Source of the DNA: JAWVFM01 sp963771655
GTDB taxonomy: Bacteria; Actinomycetota; Thermoleophilia; Solirubrobacterales; 70-9
Length of the DNA: 64,000 bases
Reading direction: 5' to 3'
NCBI GenBank assembly: GCA_963771655.1
Contig: CAVYUG010000006.1
Location: forward strand, 310,001-374,000
Part shown: one piece after another, positions 8,481 to 15,870 of the stretch
Numbering within the stretch: position 1 is the first letter of the stretch
Layout: each line of letters starts with the position of its first letter
Position numbers and translations under genes: made by a program
The notes under the pieces: generated by a model
The model's input: the letters and a program-made list of their open reading frames with translations, nothing else
Databases searched by the model: none
Told to the model about the DNA's origin: nothing

Positions 8481-9432
8481 GCTTGTCGTAGACCTCGGCG
8501 GCGCCGGCCTGTTGCGCGTCGGTCAGCGGCGGGAGCGCCGCGACGGCGGCGTTCTGGCGCGCCTGGTCGGAGTTGCGCGCGCCCGGGATGACGACGCTCG
8601 TGCCGGGCTGGTCGATCACCCAACGAATGGCGAACTGCGCCATCGTCGAGCCGGGCTTGACGAGCTCGGCGAGCTCGCGGACGGCCGCGAGTCCTACCTC
8701 GAATGGCACCCCGGCGAACGTCTCGCCGACGTCGAAGGCCTCGCCGCGCCGGTTGTAGGTGCGGTGGTCATCCGGGGCGAAGACCGTGCTCTCGTCGTAG
8801 CGCCCCGAGAGGAGGCCCGAGGCGAGCGGGACCCGCGCGATGATCCCCACCCCGGCCGCCTGGGCGCGGGGGAGCACCTCCTCGAGCGGCTTGCGGCGGA
8901 AGCAGTTGAGGATGATCTGCACCGTGGCGACGTTCGGACGCTCGATTGCCCGGAGCGCCTGGGCGCAGGTCTCGACCGAGACGCCGTAGGCCGAAGCCCG
9001 CCCGGTCTCGACCATCTCGTCGAGAGCGTCGAAGACGGCGTCGTCGTCGTAGACCTCGCTCGGCGGGCAATGGAGCTGCACGAGGTCGATCGTCTCGACC
9101 GCGAGGTTGGCCCGGGAGCGGTCGTTCCAGGCGAGGAAGCTTTCGCGGTTGTAGTTCTCCGGCACCTGGTCGACCCGCCGGCCCATCTTCGTCGCGACCA
9201 GGAGCCCGGCGTCGGGATGCCTCGAGCGCAGCTCAGCGCAGAACCGCTCGCTGCGGCCGTCGCCGTAGACGTCGGCGGTGTCGAAGAAGGTGACGCCCGC
9301 GTCGACGGCGGCGTCGAGGGTGGCGCGCGCGGCGTCGGGCTCGACGTCTCCCCAGTCGGCGCCGAGCTGCCAGGTCCCGAGGCCGACGACGCCGACCTGG
9401 CGTCCCAGGCGGTCGATCCGACGCTGCTCCAT
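8449..9432 (-). CDS. Aldo/keto reductase
   Basis: A 327-residue (alpha/beta)8-barrel NADP-dependent oxidoreductase. The catalytic set is visible: Asp and Tyr in FDTADVYGDGRSE, Lys in LVATKMGRR and His in LVQLHCPP. The NADPH-binding end reads TSVVIPGARNSDQARQNAAV. It is close to the large YajO/Tas-type group that acts on varied aldehydes and sugars, so the substrate cannot be told. It reads towards araM, overlapping its end by 32 bases, and diverges from the uridylyltransferase gene with 46 bases between starts. Confidence 0.92.
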   Translation of the reverse strand: MEQRRIDRLGRQVGVVGLGTWQLGADWGDVEPDAARATLDAAVDAGVTFFDTADVYGDGRSERFCAELRSRHPDAGLLVATKMGRRVDQVPENYNRESFLAWNDRSRANLAVETIDLVQLHCPPSEVYDDDAVFDALDEMVETGRASAYGVSVETCAQALRAIERPNVATVQIILNCFRRKPLEEVLPRAQAAGVGIIARVPLASGLLSGRYDESTVFAPDDHRTYNRRGEAFDVGETFAGVPFEVGLAAVRELAELVKPGSTMAQFAIRWVIDQPGTSVVIPGARNSDQARQNAAVAALPPLTDAQQAGAAEVYDKLIREHVHDRW

Positions 9433-9478
9433 CGTGTCGATCCTCGCAGGTTCGCGAGTGCGCGAGAATCGCGGCGCG

Positions 9479-10855
9479 ATGACCGCCGACGGCCTTCGGG
9501 CCGCAGAGGAGAAGATGCGCGCAGGGGGCCAGCCCGACGAGGCGATCCGGGCCTTCGGCGACGCCTACCGCCGGTTCGTCAATGGCGAGCGCGGGCTGCT
9601 GCCGAGCGCCGAGCTGGAGCCGGTCGGCGAGGTACCCGGGCTCGAGACGCTGCCCGATGCGGGCGCAGACGCGCTTGCCGCGGTCGCCGTGATCAAGCTA
9701 AACGGGGGCCTCGCGACGACGATGGGGCTGCGGCACCCGAAGTCGCTGGTCGAGGCCCGCGACGGACGTACCTTCCTCGACTTGATCGTGGGCCAGATCC
9801 TGGCGTTGCGGCGACGGCACGGGGTTCGATTGCCGCTCCTGCTGATGGACAGCCAGGCGACCCGGGCCGACACGCTGGAAGCGCTTCGCGCCTACCCCGA
9901 GCTCGGCGACGAGCTGCAGGCCGACTTCCTGCAGAGCATGATCCCGAAGCTCGACGCCAGCGAGCTGGCCCCGGTGAGCTGGCCGCGCGAGCCGGCGCTC
10001 GAGTGGTGCCCACCGGGCCACGGCGACGTCTTCGGCGCCCTGCGGAGGTCGGGTGCCCTCGCCGCGCTCCGCGATCACGGCTTCGACTGGGCCATGATCT
10101 CCAACGCCGACAACCTGGGCGCCACGCCCGACCCGAGGATCGGCCGCCATCTGGCGGCGGAGCGGATCCCGTTCCTGGTCGAGGTGGTCGAGGGCACCGA
10201 GGCCGATCGCAAGGGCGGCCACATCGCCAGGCGCGTCGCCGACGCGCGGCTGGTGCTGCGCGAGACGGCGCAGACGCCGCCCGGCGACGAGGAGTCGTTC
10301 CGCGACTTCCGCAGGTGGCGCTACTACAACACCAACAGCATCTGGATCGATCTGCGGGCCCTGGATGACGTCCTCGACGACCGTGGCGGGGTCCTCGAGC
10401 TGCCCCTGATCGTCAACCGCAAGACGGTCGACCCGCGCGACCCGGGCTCGCCCGGAGTCATTCAGCTCGAGGGCGCTATGGGGGCGGCGATCGAGAGTTT
10501 CGAGGGGTCCCGCGTGCTGCGGGTCCCGCGGACTCGCTTCGCGCCGGTCAAGACGACCGACGACCTGCTGCTGCTGCGATCCGACGTCTATGAGGTCGGC
10601 GACGACCTCGCCGTTCGGCCGGTGCCGTCGCGGCGTGCCCGGCTGCCCTTCGTCGAGCTGGACCGCCGCTTCTACCGCCTGCTCGACGACTTCGATGCCC
10701 GCTTCCCGGCGGGTCCACCGTCACTCGTCGATGCTGAGCGCCTGGTCGTTCGCGGCGACGCCACGTTCGGCGCCGGGGTCGTCGTCCGAGGCTCGGTCGA
10801 GCTGGAGGCTTCGGAGCCGATCACGATCGCTCGTGAGACCGTGCTCGAGGGATAG
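9479..10855 (+). CDS. UTP-glucose-1-phosphate uridylyltransferase, UDPGP (eukaryotic-like) type
   Basis: A 458-residue nucleotidyltransferase that makes UDP-glucose from UTP and glucose 1-phosphate. Its signatures are those of the UDPGP family, not of bacterial GalU: IKLNGGLATTMGL, HPKSLVEAR, MISNADNLGA, VEGTEADRKGGHIARR, NTNSIWIDL, NRKTVDP, QLEGAMGAAIESF and PRTRFAPVKTTDDLL. The frame stays open upstream through the divergent promoter region, but homology begins at the ATG at 9479. UDP-glucose made here could feed the UDP-glucose dehydrogenase encoded at 29073. Confidence 0.92.
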   Translation: MTADGLRAAEEKMRAGGQPDEAIRAFGDAYRRFVNGERGLLPSAELEPVGEVPGLETLPDAGADALAAVAVIKLNGGLATTMGLRHPKSLVEARDGRTFLDLIVGQILALRRRHGVRLPLLLMDSQATRADTLEALRAYPELGDELQADFLQSMIPKLDASELAPVSWPREPALEWCPPGHGDVFGALRRSGALAALRDHGFDWAMISNADNLGATPDPRIGRHLAAERIPFLVEVVEGTEADRKGGHIARRVADARLVLRETAQTPPGDEESFRDFRRWRYYNTNSIWIDLRALDDVLDDRGGVLELPLIVNRKTVDPRDPGSPGVIQLEGAMGAAIESFEGSRVLRVPRTRFAPVKTTDDLLLLRSDVYEVGDDLAVRPVPSRRARLPFVELDRRFYRLLDDFDARFPAGPPSLVDAERLVVRGDATFGAGVVVRGSVELEASEPITIARETVLEG

Positions 10856-10872
10856 CGCCGAAAGCGGGCGGC

Positions 10873-11487
10873 TCAGCCTGCGAGGATGGCGGCGACGGAG
10901 GCGACGAACAGCTTGCGCGCCTCGGCCAGCTCCGCGGTCTCACCGCGCTCGATCCGCTCGAGCGTAAGGCCCTCGAGGCCCGCCATGATCAGCGTGACGG
11001 CGGCGCCGATGCGACGGCGCTCGACCCCGGCCGAGCGCAGCAGCTCACCGATGACCTCGCGCCAGCCGTCCTTCACCTCCCGCAGGATCGAGCGCACGTC
11101 CTCCTCCACCACCGAAACGGCGTTCAGGTCGAAGTAGGCGCGGGCGATGCGCTCGTCACGGTCGAGGATCCGCCGCACGCCGGCAGCCGCGCCCTCCACG
11201 ATCTCCTCGACCCCGGCCGCGGCGCCGATTCCGGCGAGCACCTCCGCCGTGATCTCGTCGCCGACCTGGCGAGCGGCGGCCGCCACCAACCCCCGCTTGG
11301 AGCCGAAGTGGTAGGAGATCAGCGCCTTGCTCTCGCCGGCGCGCAGAGAGACCTTCGCCATTGTGAGCCCCGCGTAGCCGTCTGCGAGCAGGGTCTCGTA
11401 GCCGGCTGCGAGGATCCGCTCCCGAGCGCCGGTCGAGGGCCGGCCCGGCTTTGGTTGCTCCGGCGCCGGTCCGGCGCCGCTGGTCAC
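10873..11487 (-). CDS. TetR-family transcriptional regulator
   Basis: A 204-residue regulator. The N-terminal HTH reads ARERILAAGYETLLADGYAGLTMAKVSLRAGESKALISYHFGSKRGLV (split: RERILAAGYETLLADGYAGL, then TMAKVSLRAGESKALISYHF), with the typical YHFGSK end of the recognition helix; the C-terminal ligand domain is generic. The GTG at 11487 overlaps the stop of the R2lox-like gene (GTGA), so the two are translationally coupled. A perfect palindrome at 12497-12518, in front of the coupled pair, is its probable operator, which suggests autoregulation. Confidence 0.9.
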   Translation of the reverse strand: MTSGAGPAPEQPKPGRPSTGARERILAAGYETLLADGYAGLTMAKVSLRAGESKALISYHFGSKRGLVAAAARQVGDEITAEVLAGIGAAAGVEEIVEGAAAGVRRILDRDERIARAYFDLNAVSVVEEDVRSILREVKDGWREVIGELLRSAGVERRRIGAAVTLIMAGLEGLTLERIERGETAELAEARKLFVASVAAILAG

Positions 11488-12449
11488 GCGGGAGCGCCCT
11501 CGCCGAGCATCGCCGGGTCGAGGCCCATGGCCGCGAGCTTCTTCGACAGCGACTTCGCCGCGTAGGCGAACACCTCGGACGAGTGGTAGAAGGGCGTGTC
11601 GAAGTCGTATGGGTCGTCGACCCACGGCGGGACGAAGACGAGCGGCGCCACCGGCAGCGCCTCCTTGAGCGTCGCCTCGACGATCCGCGCGTTCGCGGGG
11701 TCGTCCTTGATCGCGTCGGCGAGGAACTTGACCCCGAAGCCCACGTGCCGGGACTCGTCGCGGTTGACCGCCGTGAACCCCGCGACGAAGCCGGGGAACC
11801 AGTTGCGCTCGCGCATCGACTTGATCATGAACCGGGCCGCCGTCAGAGCGAGCATGCCCTCGATCACGACCATGTAGAGCGTCACGCCCCGGACGAGGGC
11901 ACCGAAGTCGCTCGGGTCCTTGCGCAGGTCCTCGGCGGCCTCGTGGAGCATGTCGTCGAAGAGCTTCTTCCAGTCGTCGTTGATCACGGAGCGCTGCTTG
12001 TCGAGCATGTCGCCGATCCCGGACGCGTCCGTCTTCAGGACCTCGCGGTAGAAGCGGTCCCAGAAGACCACGTGCTTTGCCTCGTCGGAGATCTGCGTCG
12101 TGAGGAAGATCTGCGCCTCGTGCGTCGGCGCGGCGAGCGCGAACGGCAGCAGCTCGACGGTGACGCGCTCCTCGCCGAGAAAGAACTCGGAGAACCCGAA
12201 CTGGATGAAGCGCCGCTCGTCGTCGGTGAACATGTCCGGGTCGGCCCACTGCCGAGCGTCCTCCGTGAAGTCGAAGTCCTCCGTCGACCAGTGCTGGCGC
12301 TGCCAGCGCATGAAGAGCTTCTCGTAGGAGGGAGCCGCCTCGACGATCCGGTCGAGACCTGACATGACCTTGTCGATGTCGCCGTCCATGAGGACCGACA
12401 GAGCCTCGTCCTCGGTCTTCAGCTCGGGCTCGACTTCGCTGATGCTCAT
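11484..12449 (-). CDS. R2-like ligand-binding oxidase (R2lox-type diiron protein)
   Basis: A 321-residue ferritin-like protein of the ribonucleotide reductase R2 superfamily. Metal ligands can be placed: Glu94 (GEERV), Glu123 and His126 (SDEAKH), Glu197 (VIEGMLALTA), Glu232 and His235 (DESRH). Val96 and Tyr192 sit at the positions that form the Val-Tyr ether cross-link in R2lox (GEExV; Tyr five residues before the Glu of IEG), which separates it from true NrdB. Substrate is unknown. The ATG at 12449 has GAGGAG in front; a much longer open frame upstream runs into the glyA promoter region and lacks family character. It is coupled to a TetR gene. Confidence 0.87.
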   Translation of the reverse strand: MSISEVEPELKTEDEALSVLMDGDIDKVMSGLDRIVEAAPSYEKLFMRWQRQHWSTEDFDFTEDARQWADPDMFTDDERRFIQFGFSEFFLGEERVTVELLPFALAAPTHEAQIFLTTQISDEAKHVVFWDRFYREVLKTDASGIGDMLDKQRSVINDDWKKLFDDMLHEAAEDLRKDPSDFGALVRGVTLYMVVIEGMLALTAARFMIKSMRERNWFPGFVAGFTAVNRDESRHVGFGVKFLADAIKDDPANARIVEATLKEALPVAPLVFVPPWVDDPYDFDTPFYHSSEVFAYAAKSLSKKLAAMGLDPAMLGEGAPA

Positions 12450-12496
12450 CCGCGCTCCTCTCGTGGTCGGTCCGCTTCGCGGGCACCGTAGCACAA

Positions 12497-12518
12497 TTAC
12501 TGAACGATCGTTCAGTAA
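12497..12518. promoter_or_regulatory. Perfect 22-bp palindrome, probable TetR operator
   Basis: Two inverted half-sites TTACTGAACGA meet without spacer and match at every position. The core resembles operators of many TetR repressors (TGAACGNNCGTTCA type). It lies 48 bases before the R2lox-like start and 38 bases before the glyA start, so the protein bound here could control both directions. Confidence 0.8.
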
Positions 12519-12542
12519 GTGCTCGGGCGCCGACCCGTGCCA

Positions 12543-12548
12543 TAAGCT
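12543..12548 (+). promoter_or_regulatory. Candidate -10 box for a leaderless glyA transcript
   Basis: TAAGCT fits TANNNT and ends 7 bases before the GTG start of glyA. There is no Shine-Dalgarno sequence in front of that GTG, which agrees with leaderless translation. The expected -35 region would lie at the edge of the 12497-12518 palindrome. This is a pattern match only. Confidence 0.35.
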
Positions 12549-12555
12549 GAGTGCG

Positions 12556-13824
12556 GTGACCGACCTGAGCTCAGCCTCCCTCGCCGACGTCGACCCCCAG
12601 ATCGCCGAGGTGCTCCAGCGCGAGCTCCACCGCCAGCAGTCGACGCTCGAGATGATCGCGTCGGAGAACTTCGTCCCCGCCGCGGTGCTGGAGGCAACCG
12701 GCTCGGTACTGACCAACAAGTATGCCGAGGGTTATCCGGGGCGCCGCTACTACGGCGGCTGCGAGGAGGTCGACGTCGCCGAGCAGCTCGCGATCGACCG
12801 CGCGAAGGAGCTCTTCGGAGCCGAGCACGCGAACGTCCAGCCGCATGCCGGCGCGCAGGCGAACAACGCCGCCTACATGGCGATGCTCGAGCCCGGCGAC
12901 ACGATCATGGGGATGGCGCTGGACCACGGTGGCCACCTGACGCACGGGATGAAGCTCAACGTTTCCGGCCGCCTCTACGACGTGGTCGCCTACCACGTGC
13001 GGCGCGAGGACCTCCTCTGCGACATGGAGGAGGTCGAGCGGCTGGCGCAGGAGCACAGGCCCAAGGTGATCGTCGCCGGCTGGTCGGCGTACTCGCGCCA
13101 CCTCGACTTTGCCGCGTTCCGCGAGATCGCCGACTCGGTCGGCGCTCGCCTCATGGTCGACATGGCCCACTTCGCCGGCCTGGTCGCCGCGGGCGAGCAT
13201 CCGAGCCCGGTGCCCCACGCCCACGTGACGACGACGACGATCCACAAGACGCTCTGCGGGCCGCGCAGCGGGATGATCCTGTGCACCGAGGAGCTGCAGA
13301 AGGACATCGACCGCTCCGTGTTCCCCGGGCAGCAGGGCGGCCCCCTGATGCACGTGATCGCGGCGAAGGCTGTGGCGCTCGGCCTCGCTCAGACGGAGGA
13401 GTTCCGCGCTCGCCAGCGCCAGACCATCGCGAACGCGAAGGCGTTTGGCGAGGGCCTCATCGCCGGCGGCGTCGATGTGCTGACGGGCGGCACCGATGTC
13501 CACCTCGTGCTGGTCGACCTCGGCTCCACGGGCCTCGACGGCAAGACGGCCGAGAGCCGCCTCGAGGAGGTCGGGATCACCGTGAACCGCAACGCGATCC
13601 CGTTCGACGAACGCCCGCCGATGAACCCCTCGGGGCTGCGGATCGGGACGCCGGCGCTGACCACCCGCGGCTTGGTCGAGGACGACCTCCGCGAGGTCGC
13701 CGACGTGGTCTGCATCGCCCTGTCGGATCGCTTTGAGGGCGAGCGCGACTCGCTGCACGAGCGCACCGCGGCGCTGATGGAGCGATACCCGCTCTACGAG
13801 CAGCTCTCGCCCGCCCACGCGTAG
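12556..13824 (+). CDS. glyA: Serine hydroxymethyltransferase
   Basis: A 422-residue PLP enzyme interconverting serine plus tetrahydrofolate with glycine plus 5,10-methylene-tetrahydrofolate. Signatures: IASENFVPAAVLEATGSVLTNKYAEGYPGRRYYGG (split: IASENFVPAAVLEATGS, NKYAEGYPGRRYYGG), NVQPHAGAQANNAAY, DMAHFAGLVAAGEHPSPV, the PLP-Lys in TTTTIHKTLCGPRSG, and the C-terminal PSGLRIGTPALTTRG. The GTG at 12556 begins the family N-terminus (TDLSSASLADVDPQIAEVL). The frame is open upstream through the palindrome, but that part has no homology. It is divergent from the R2lox/TetR pair. Confidence 0.96.
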   Translation: MTDLSSASLADVDPQIAEVLQRELHRQQSTLEMIASENFVPAAVLEATGSVLTNKYAEGYPGRRYYGGCEEVDVAEQLAIDRAKELFGAEHANVQPHAGAQANNAAYMAMLEPGDTIMGMALDHGGHLTHGMKLNVSGRLYDVVAYHVRREDLLCDMEEVERLAQEHRPKVIVAGWSAYSRHLDFAAFREIADSVGARLMVDMAHFAGLVAAGEHPSPVPHAHVTTTTIHKTLCGPRSGMILCTEELQKDIDRSVFPGQQGGPLMHVIAAKAVALGLAQTEEFRARQRQTIANAKAFGEGLIAGGVDVLTGGTDVHLVLVDLGSTGLDGKTAESRLEEVGITVNRNAIPFDERPPMNPSGLRIGTPALTTRGLVEDDLREVADVVCIALSDRFEGERDSLHERTAALMERYPLYEQLSPAHA

Positions 13825-13878
13825 GCCGCGCGGGCGCCTCCGCCCGGCGCCCCGCTCCTTTAGGGGGAGAATTCAGAC

Positions 13879-14637
13879 ATGCCAATCGGCGACAGCCTTC
13901 GTCGAGCGCGTGCCGAGCGCGGCCTCGGCTTCGACGCGGTTTCCGACGCGACCAAGATTCGCGTGCGGTACCTGCGAGCGCTGGAGGCCGAGGACTGGAG
14001 CGCCCTCCCGGCGCCGGCGTACGCCCGCGGGTTCCTCCGCACCTACGCCTCCTATCTCGGCCTCGACGCCGACGCCCTGGTCGAGGAGTTCCGAAGGACG
14101 GTCGGCGAGGGGGATGCCGTGCCCGTGGAGGAGCGCCGACCCGTCGCGGCCGTGCCGGGAGGGGCGGGCTTCCCGTCGCGGGGGGTGCTCATCGGCGCCG
14201 GCGCGGTGGTGGCGGTCCTCGCCGCGCTCTTCGTCATCGGGCAGCTCGGCGGCTCCGGTGGCAAGGAGACCACCGAGACGCGGGGTGACCACGCCCAGCG
14301 CGGCCGGCACCGTCAACACGACCACTCTCATCGACGTGCGCCACCCCCCGAGCCGACGAAGGCCTCGATCGAGATCCGCCCGACCGGAACCGTCTGGGTC
14401 TGCCTCGTCGACCTCTCCGGCAAGCCGCTCGTGAATGGCCAGATCCTGACCGCGGGCGACGACCAGGGCCCGTTCGAGGCCGCGGGGTTCCAGCTTGGTC
14501 TCGGCAACGGCGAGGCCACGATCACCGCGAACGGGAAGCCGCTCGACGTTCCGTCGAGCCCCAACCCGCTCGCTTTCCACGTCGGCCCGGGCTCGGCAAA
14601 TCCCGTGAGCCCATCGAAGCGGCCAACCTGCGCTTGA
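13879..14637 (+). CDS. RodZ-like HTH/membrane protein with DUF4115
   Basis: A 252-residue protein with RodZ architecture: an N-terminal cytoplasmic HTH_25 domain (IGDSLRRARAERGL, TKIRVRYLRALEAEDWSAL, YARGFLRTYASYLGLD), one membrane segment at about 98-117 (VLIGAGAVVAVLAALFVIG), a His/Arg-rich charged linker and an extracytoplasmic DUF4115 beta domain (IEIRPTGTVWVCLVD, FEAAGFQLGLGNGEATITANGK). RodZ links MreB to the elongation machinery; no mreB is in the window. It is followed directly by a PLP-enzyme gene whose TTG start overlaps the stop. Confidence 0.85.
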   Translation: MPIGDSLRRARAERGLGFDAVSDATKIRVRYLRALEAEDWSALPAPAYARGFLRTYASYLGLDADALVEEFRRTVGEGDAVPVEERRPVAAVPGGAGFPSRGVLIGAGAVVAVLAALFVIGQLGGSGGKETTETRGDHAQRGRHRQHDHSHRRAPPPEPTKASIEIRPTGTVWVCLVDLSGKPLVNGQILTAGDDQGPFEAAGFQLGLGNGEATITANGKPLDVPSSPNPLAFHVGPGSANPVSPSKRPTCA

Positions 14638-15611
14638 GCGTGCCCCTGTCCGCCCTGGAGCTTCCCCGGGTCGAGCTCGGCGGCGGCCCCACGCCCGTGC
14701 GGGAGCTCTCGAGCCTCGGTGCCGCGGGCGGCCGCGCGCCCGTTTGGATCAAGGACGACGGCGCGTACAGCGATCTCGGCGGCAACAAGGCCAGGAAGCT
14801 CGAGTGGCTTCTCGGCGAGGCTCGCCGCCGCCGAAGCCGCAGCGTCGTCACCGGCGGCGCCCTCGGGACGAACCACGGCCTCAGCACCGCGCGGGCGGCG
14901 AGACGCCTCGGCATGCGGCCGATCCTCGTGCTCGTGCCTCAGCCCATCGACGAACACGTGCGCGCGCAGCACGAGAAGCTCCGCGGCAGTGGGGCGGAGT
15001 TGCACCACGTCGGCGGAGTGCGCCGTGGCGTCGCGCTCGGCGCGCTGCTCGTCGCCCGCGAAGCCGCGGCCGGCCGCCGGCCGTATGCGATCCCACCGGG
15101 CGGCTCGGTGCCGCGCGGCTGCGTGGGCTACGTGGAGGCGGCCTGCGAGCTCGCCGAGCAGGTGCGACGCGGCGAGGTGCCCGAGCCCTCCCACGTGGTC
15201 GTCGCGCTGGGAAGCGGCGGGACGGCGGCCGGGCTCCTCGCCGGCCTCGAGCTCGCGGGCCTTCGCACGCGCCTGGTGTGCGTCCTCGTGAACGACCTCA
15301 TCAAGCTCGACGCGCATCGGGTGGCACGCCTCGCGGGGCGCACGGCGCGCCTACTGCGCCGCCACGGAGTCGCCGCCGGAGCCCCACCGCCCGCGGAGGT
15401 CACCGTGGAGACCGCCTGGCTCGGCCGCGGCTACGGCCACCGCACAGCGGACGGCACCGCGGCGCTCGAGCTTCTTGCCGACCGCGAGGGCGTTGAGCTC
15501 GAGCCGGTCTACACCGCGAAGGCGGTTGCGGGCCTGCTCGCGCTCAATCGCGAGGGCCGGTTCGGCGACGGCCCGGTCCTGTACTGGCATACCTACCGAC
15601 CCGCCACCTAG
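14634..15611 (+). CDS. D-cysteine desulfhydrase / ACC deaminase family PLP enzyme
   Basis: A 325-residue fold-type II PLP enzyme of the 1-aminocyclopropane-1-carboxylate deaminase / D-cysteine desulfhydrase family. The catalytic Lys lies in LGGNKARKLEWLL; GGALGTNHGLSTARAARRLG holds the phosphate/nucleophile region, and LGSGGTAAGLLAG is the PLP-phosphate glycine loop. YWHTY near the end is typical. Substrate is not decided by sequence: D-cysteine, ACC or another D-amino acid is possible. Two starts compete, TTG 14634 (overlapping the RodZ-like stop) and GTG 14640; they differ by two residues. Confidence 0.85.
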   Translation: MSVPLSALELPRVELGGGPTPVRELSSLGAAGGRAPVWIKDDGAYSDLGGNKARKLEWLLGEARRRRSRSVVTGGALGTNHGLSTARAARRLGMRPILVLVPQPIDEHVRAQHEKLRGSGAELHHVGGVRRGVALGALLVAREAAAGRRPYAIPPGGSVPRGCVGYVEAACELAEQVRRGEVPEPSHVVVALGSGGTAAGLLAGLELAGLRTRLVCVLVNDLIKLDAHRVARLAGRTARLLRRHGVAAGAPPPAEVTVETAWLGRGYGHRTADGTAALELLADREGVELEPVYTAKAVAGLLALNREGRFGDGPVLYWHTYRPAT

Positions 15612-15620
15612 GCTCGGGTA

Positions 15621-15868
15621 TGTGATGAGGTGCTTTAGCACCGAAACGGGCGTGTCAGGCGGCGAAGCCGCCGCAGGTGACGTGTGATGAGGTGCTTTAG
15701 CACCGAAACGGGCGTGTCAGGCGGCGAAGCCGCCGCAGGTGACGTGTGATGAGGTGCTTTAGCACCGAAACGGGCGTGTCAGGCGGCGAAGCCGCCGCAG
15801 GTGACGTGTGATGAGGTGCTTTAGCACCGAAACGGGCGTGTCAGGCGGCGAAGCCGCCGCAGGTGATT
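15621..15868 (+). repeat. Four tandem copies of a 62-bp element with two hairpins each
   Basis: Four copies begin at 15621, 15683, 15745 and 15807. The first three are identical; the fourth differs only in its last two bases (TT for CG). Each unit carries two inverted repeats, GGTGCT-TT-AGCACC and GGCGGC-GAA-GCCGCC, joined by GAAACGGGCGTGTCA, then GCAGGTGA, which reads as a ribosome binding site. The array fills the whole gap between two same-strand genes. Related single copies lie at 18217-18270 and 23928-23984. Confidence 0.97.
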
Positions 15869-15870
15869 GA
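15625..15870 (+). other. Chain of four coupled mini-ORFs encoded by the tandem repeat
   Basis: Because the unit is 62 bases (63 minus 1), the ATG in each unit opens a 20-codon frame, MRCFSTETGVSGGEAAAGDV, whose TGA overlaps the ATG of the next unit as TGATG. The frames are 15625-15687, 15687-15749, 15749-15811 and 15811-15870; the fourth has 19 codons and its TGA overlaps the ATG of the DUF354 gene at 15870 in the same way. From the second on, each ATG has AGGTGA about 7 bases upstream. Whether the peptides are made is unknown; the geometry is what the sequence shows. Confidence 0.5.

Noticed and set aside
11484..12449. Class I ribonucleotide reductase beta subunit (NrdB)
   Set aside because: The Val/Tyr positions and length fit R2lox, no nrdA is adjacent, and the TetR coupling is not typical of nrd operons.
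11484..12719. Longer version of the R2lox-like protein starting at 12719
   Set aside because: The extension would run through the palindrome and the start of glyA and has no family character; ATG 12449 has a good ribosome binding site.
15621..15868. Possible CRISPR array
   Set aside because: The repeats are directly joined with no variable spacers, the unit is 62 bases, and no cas gene is near.
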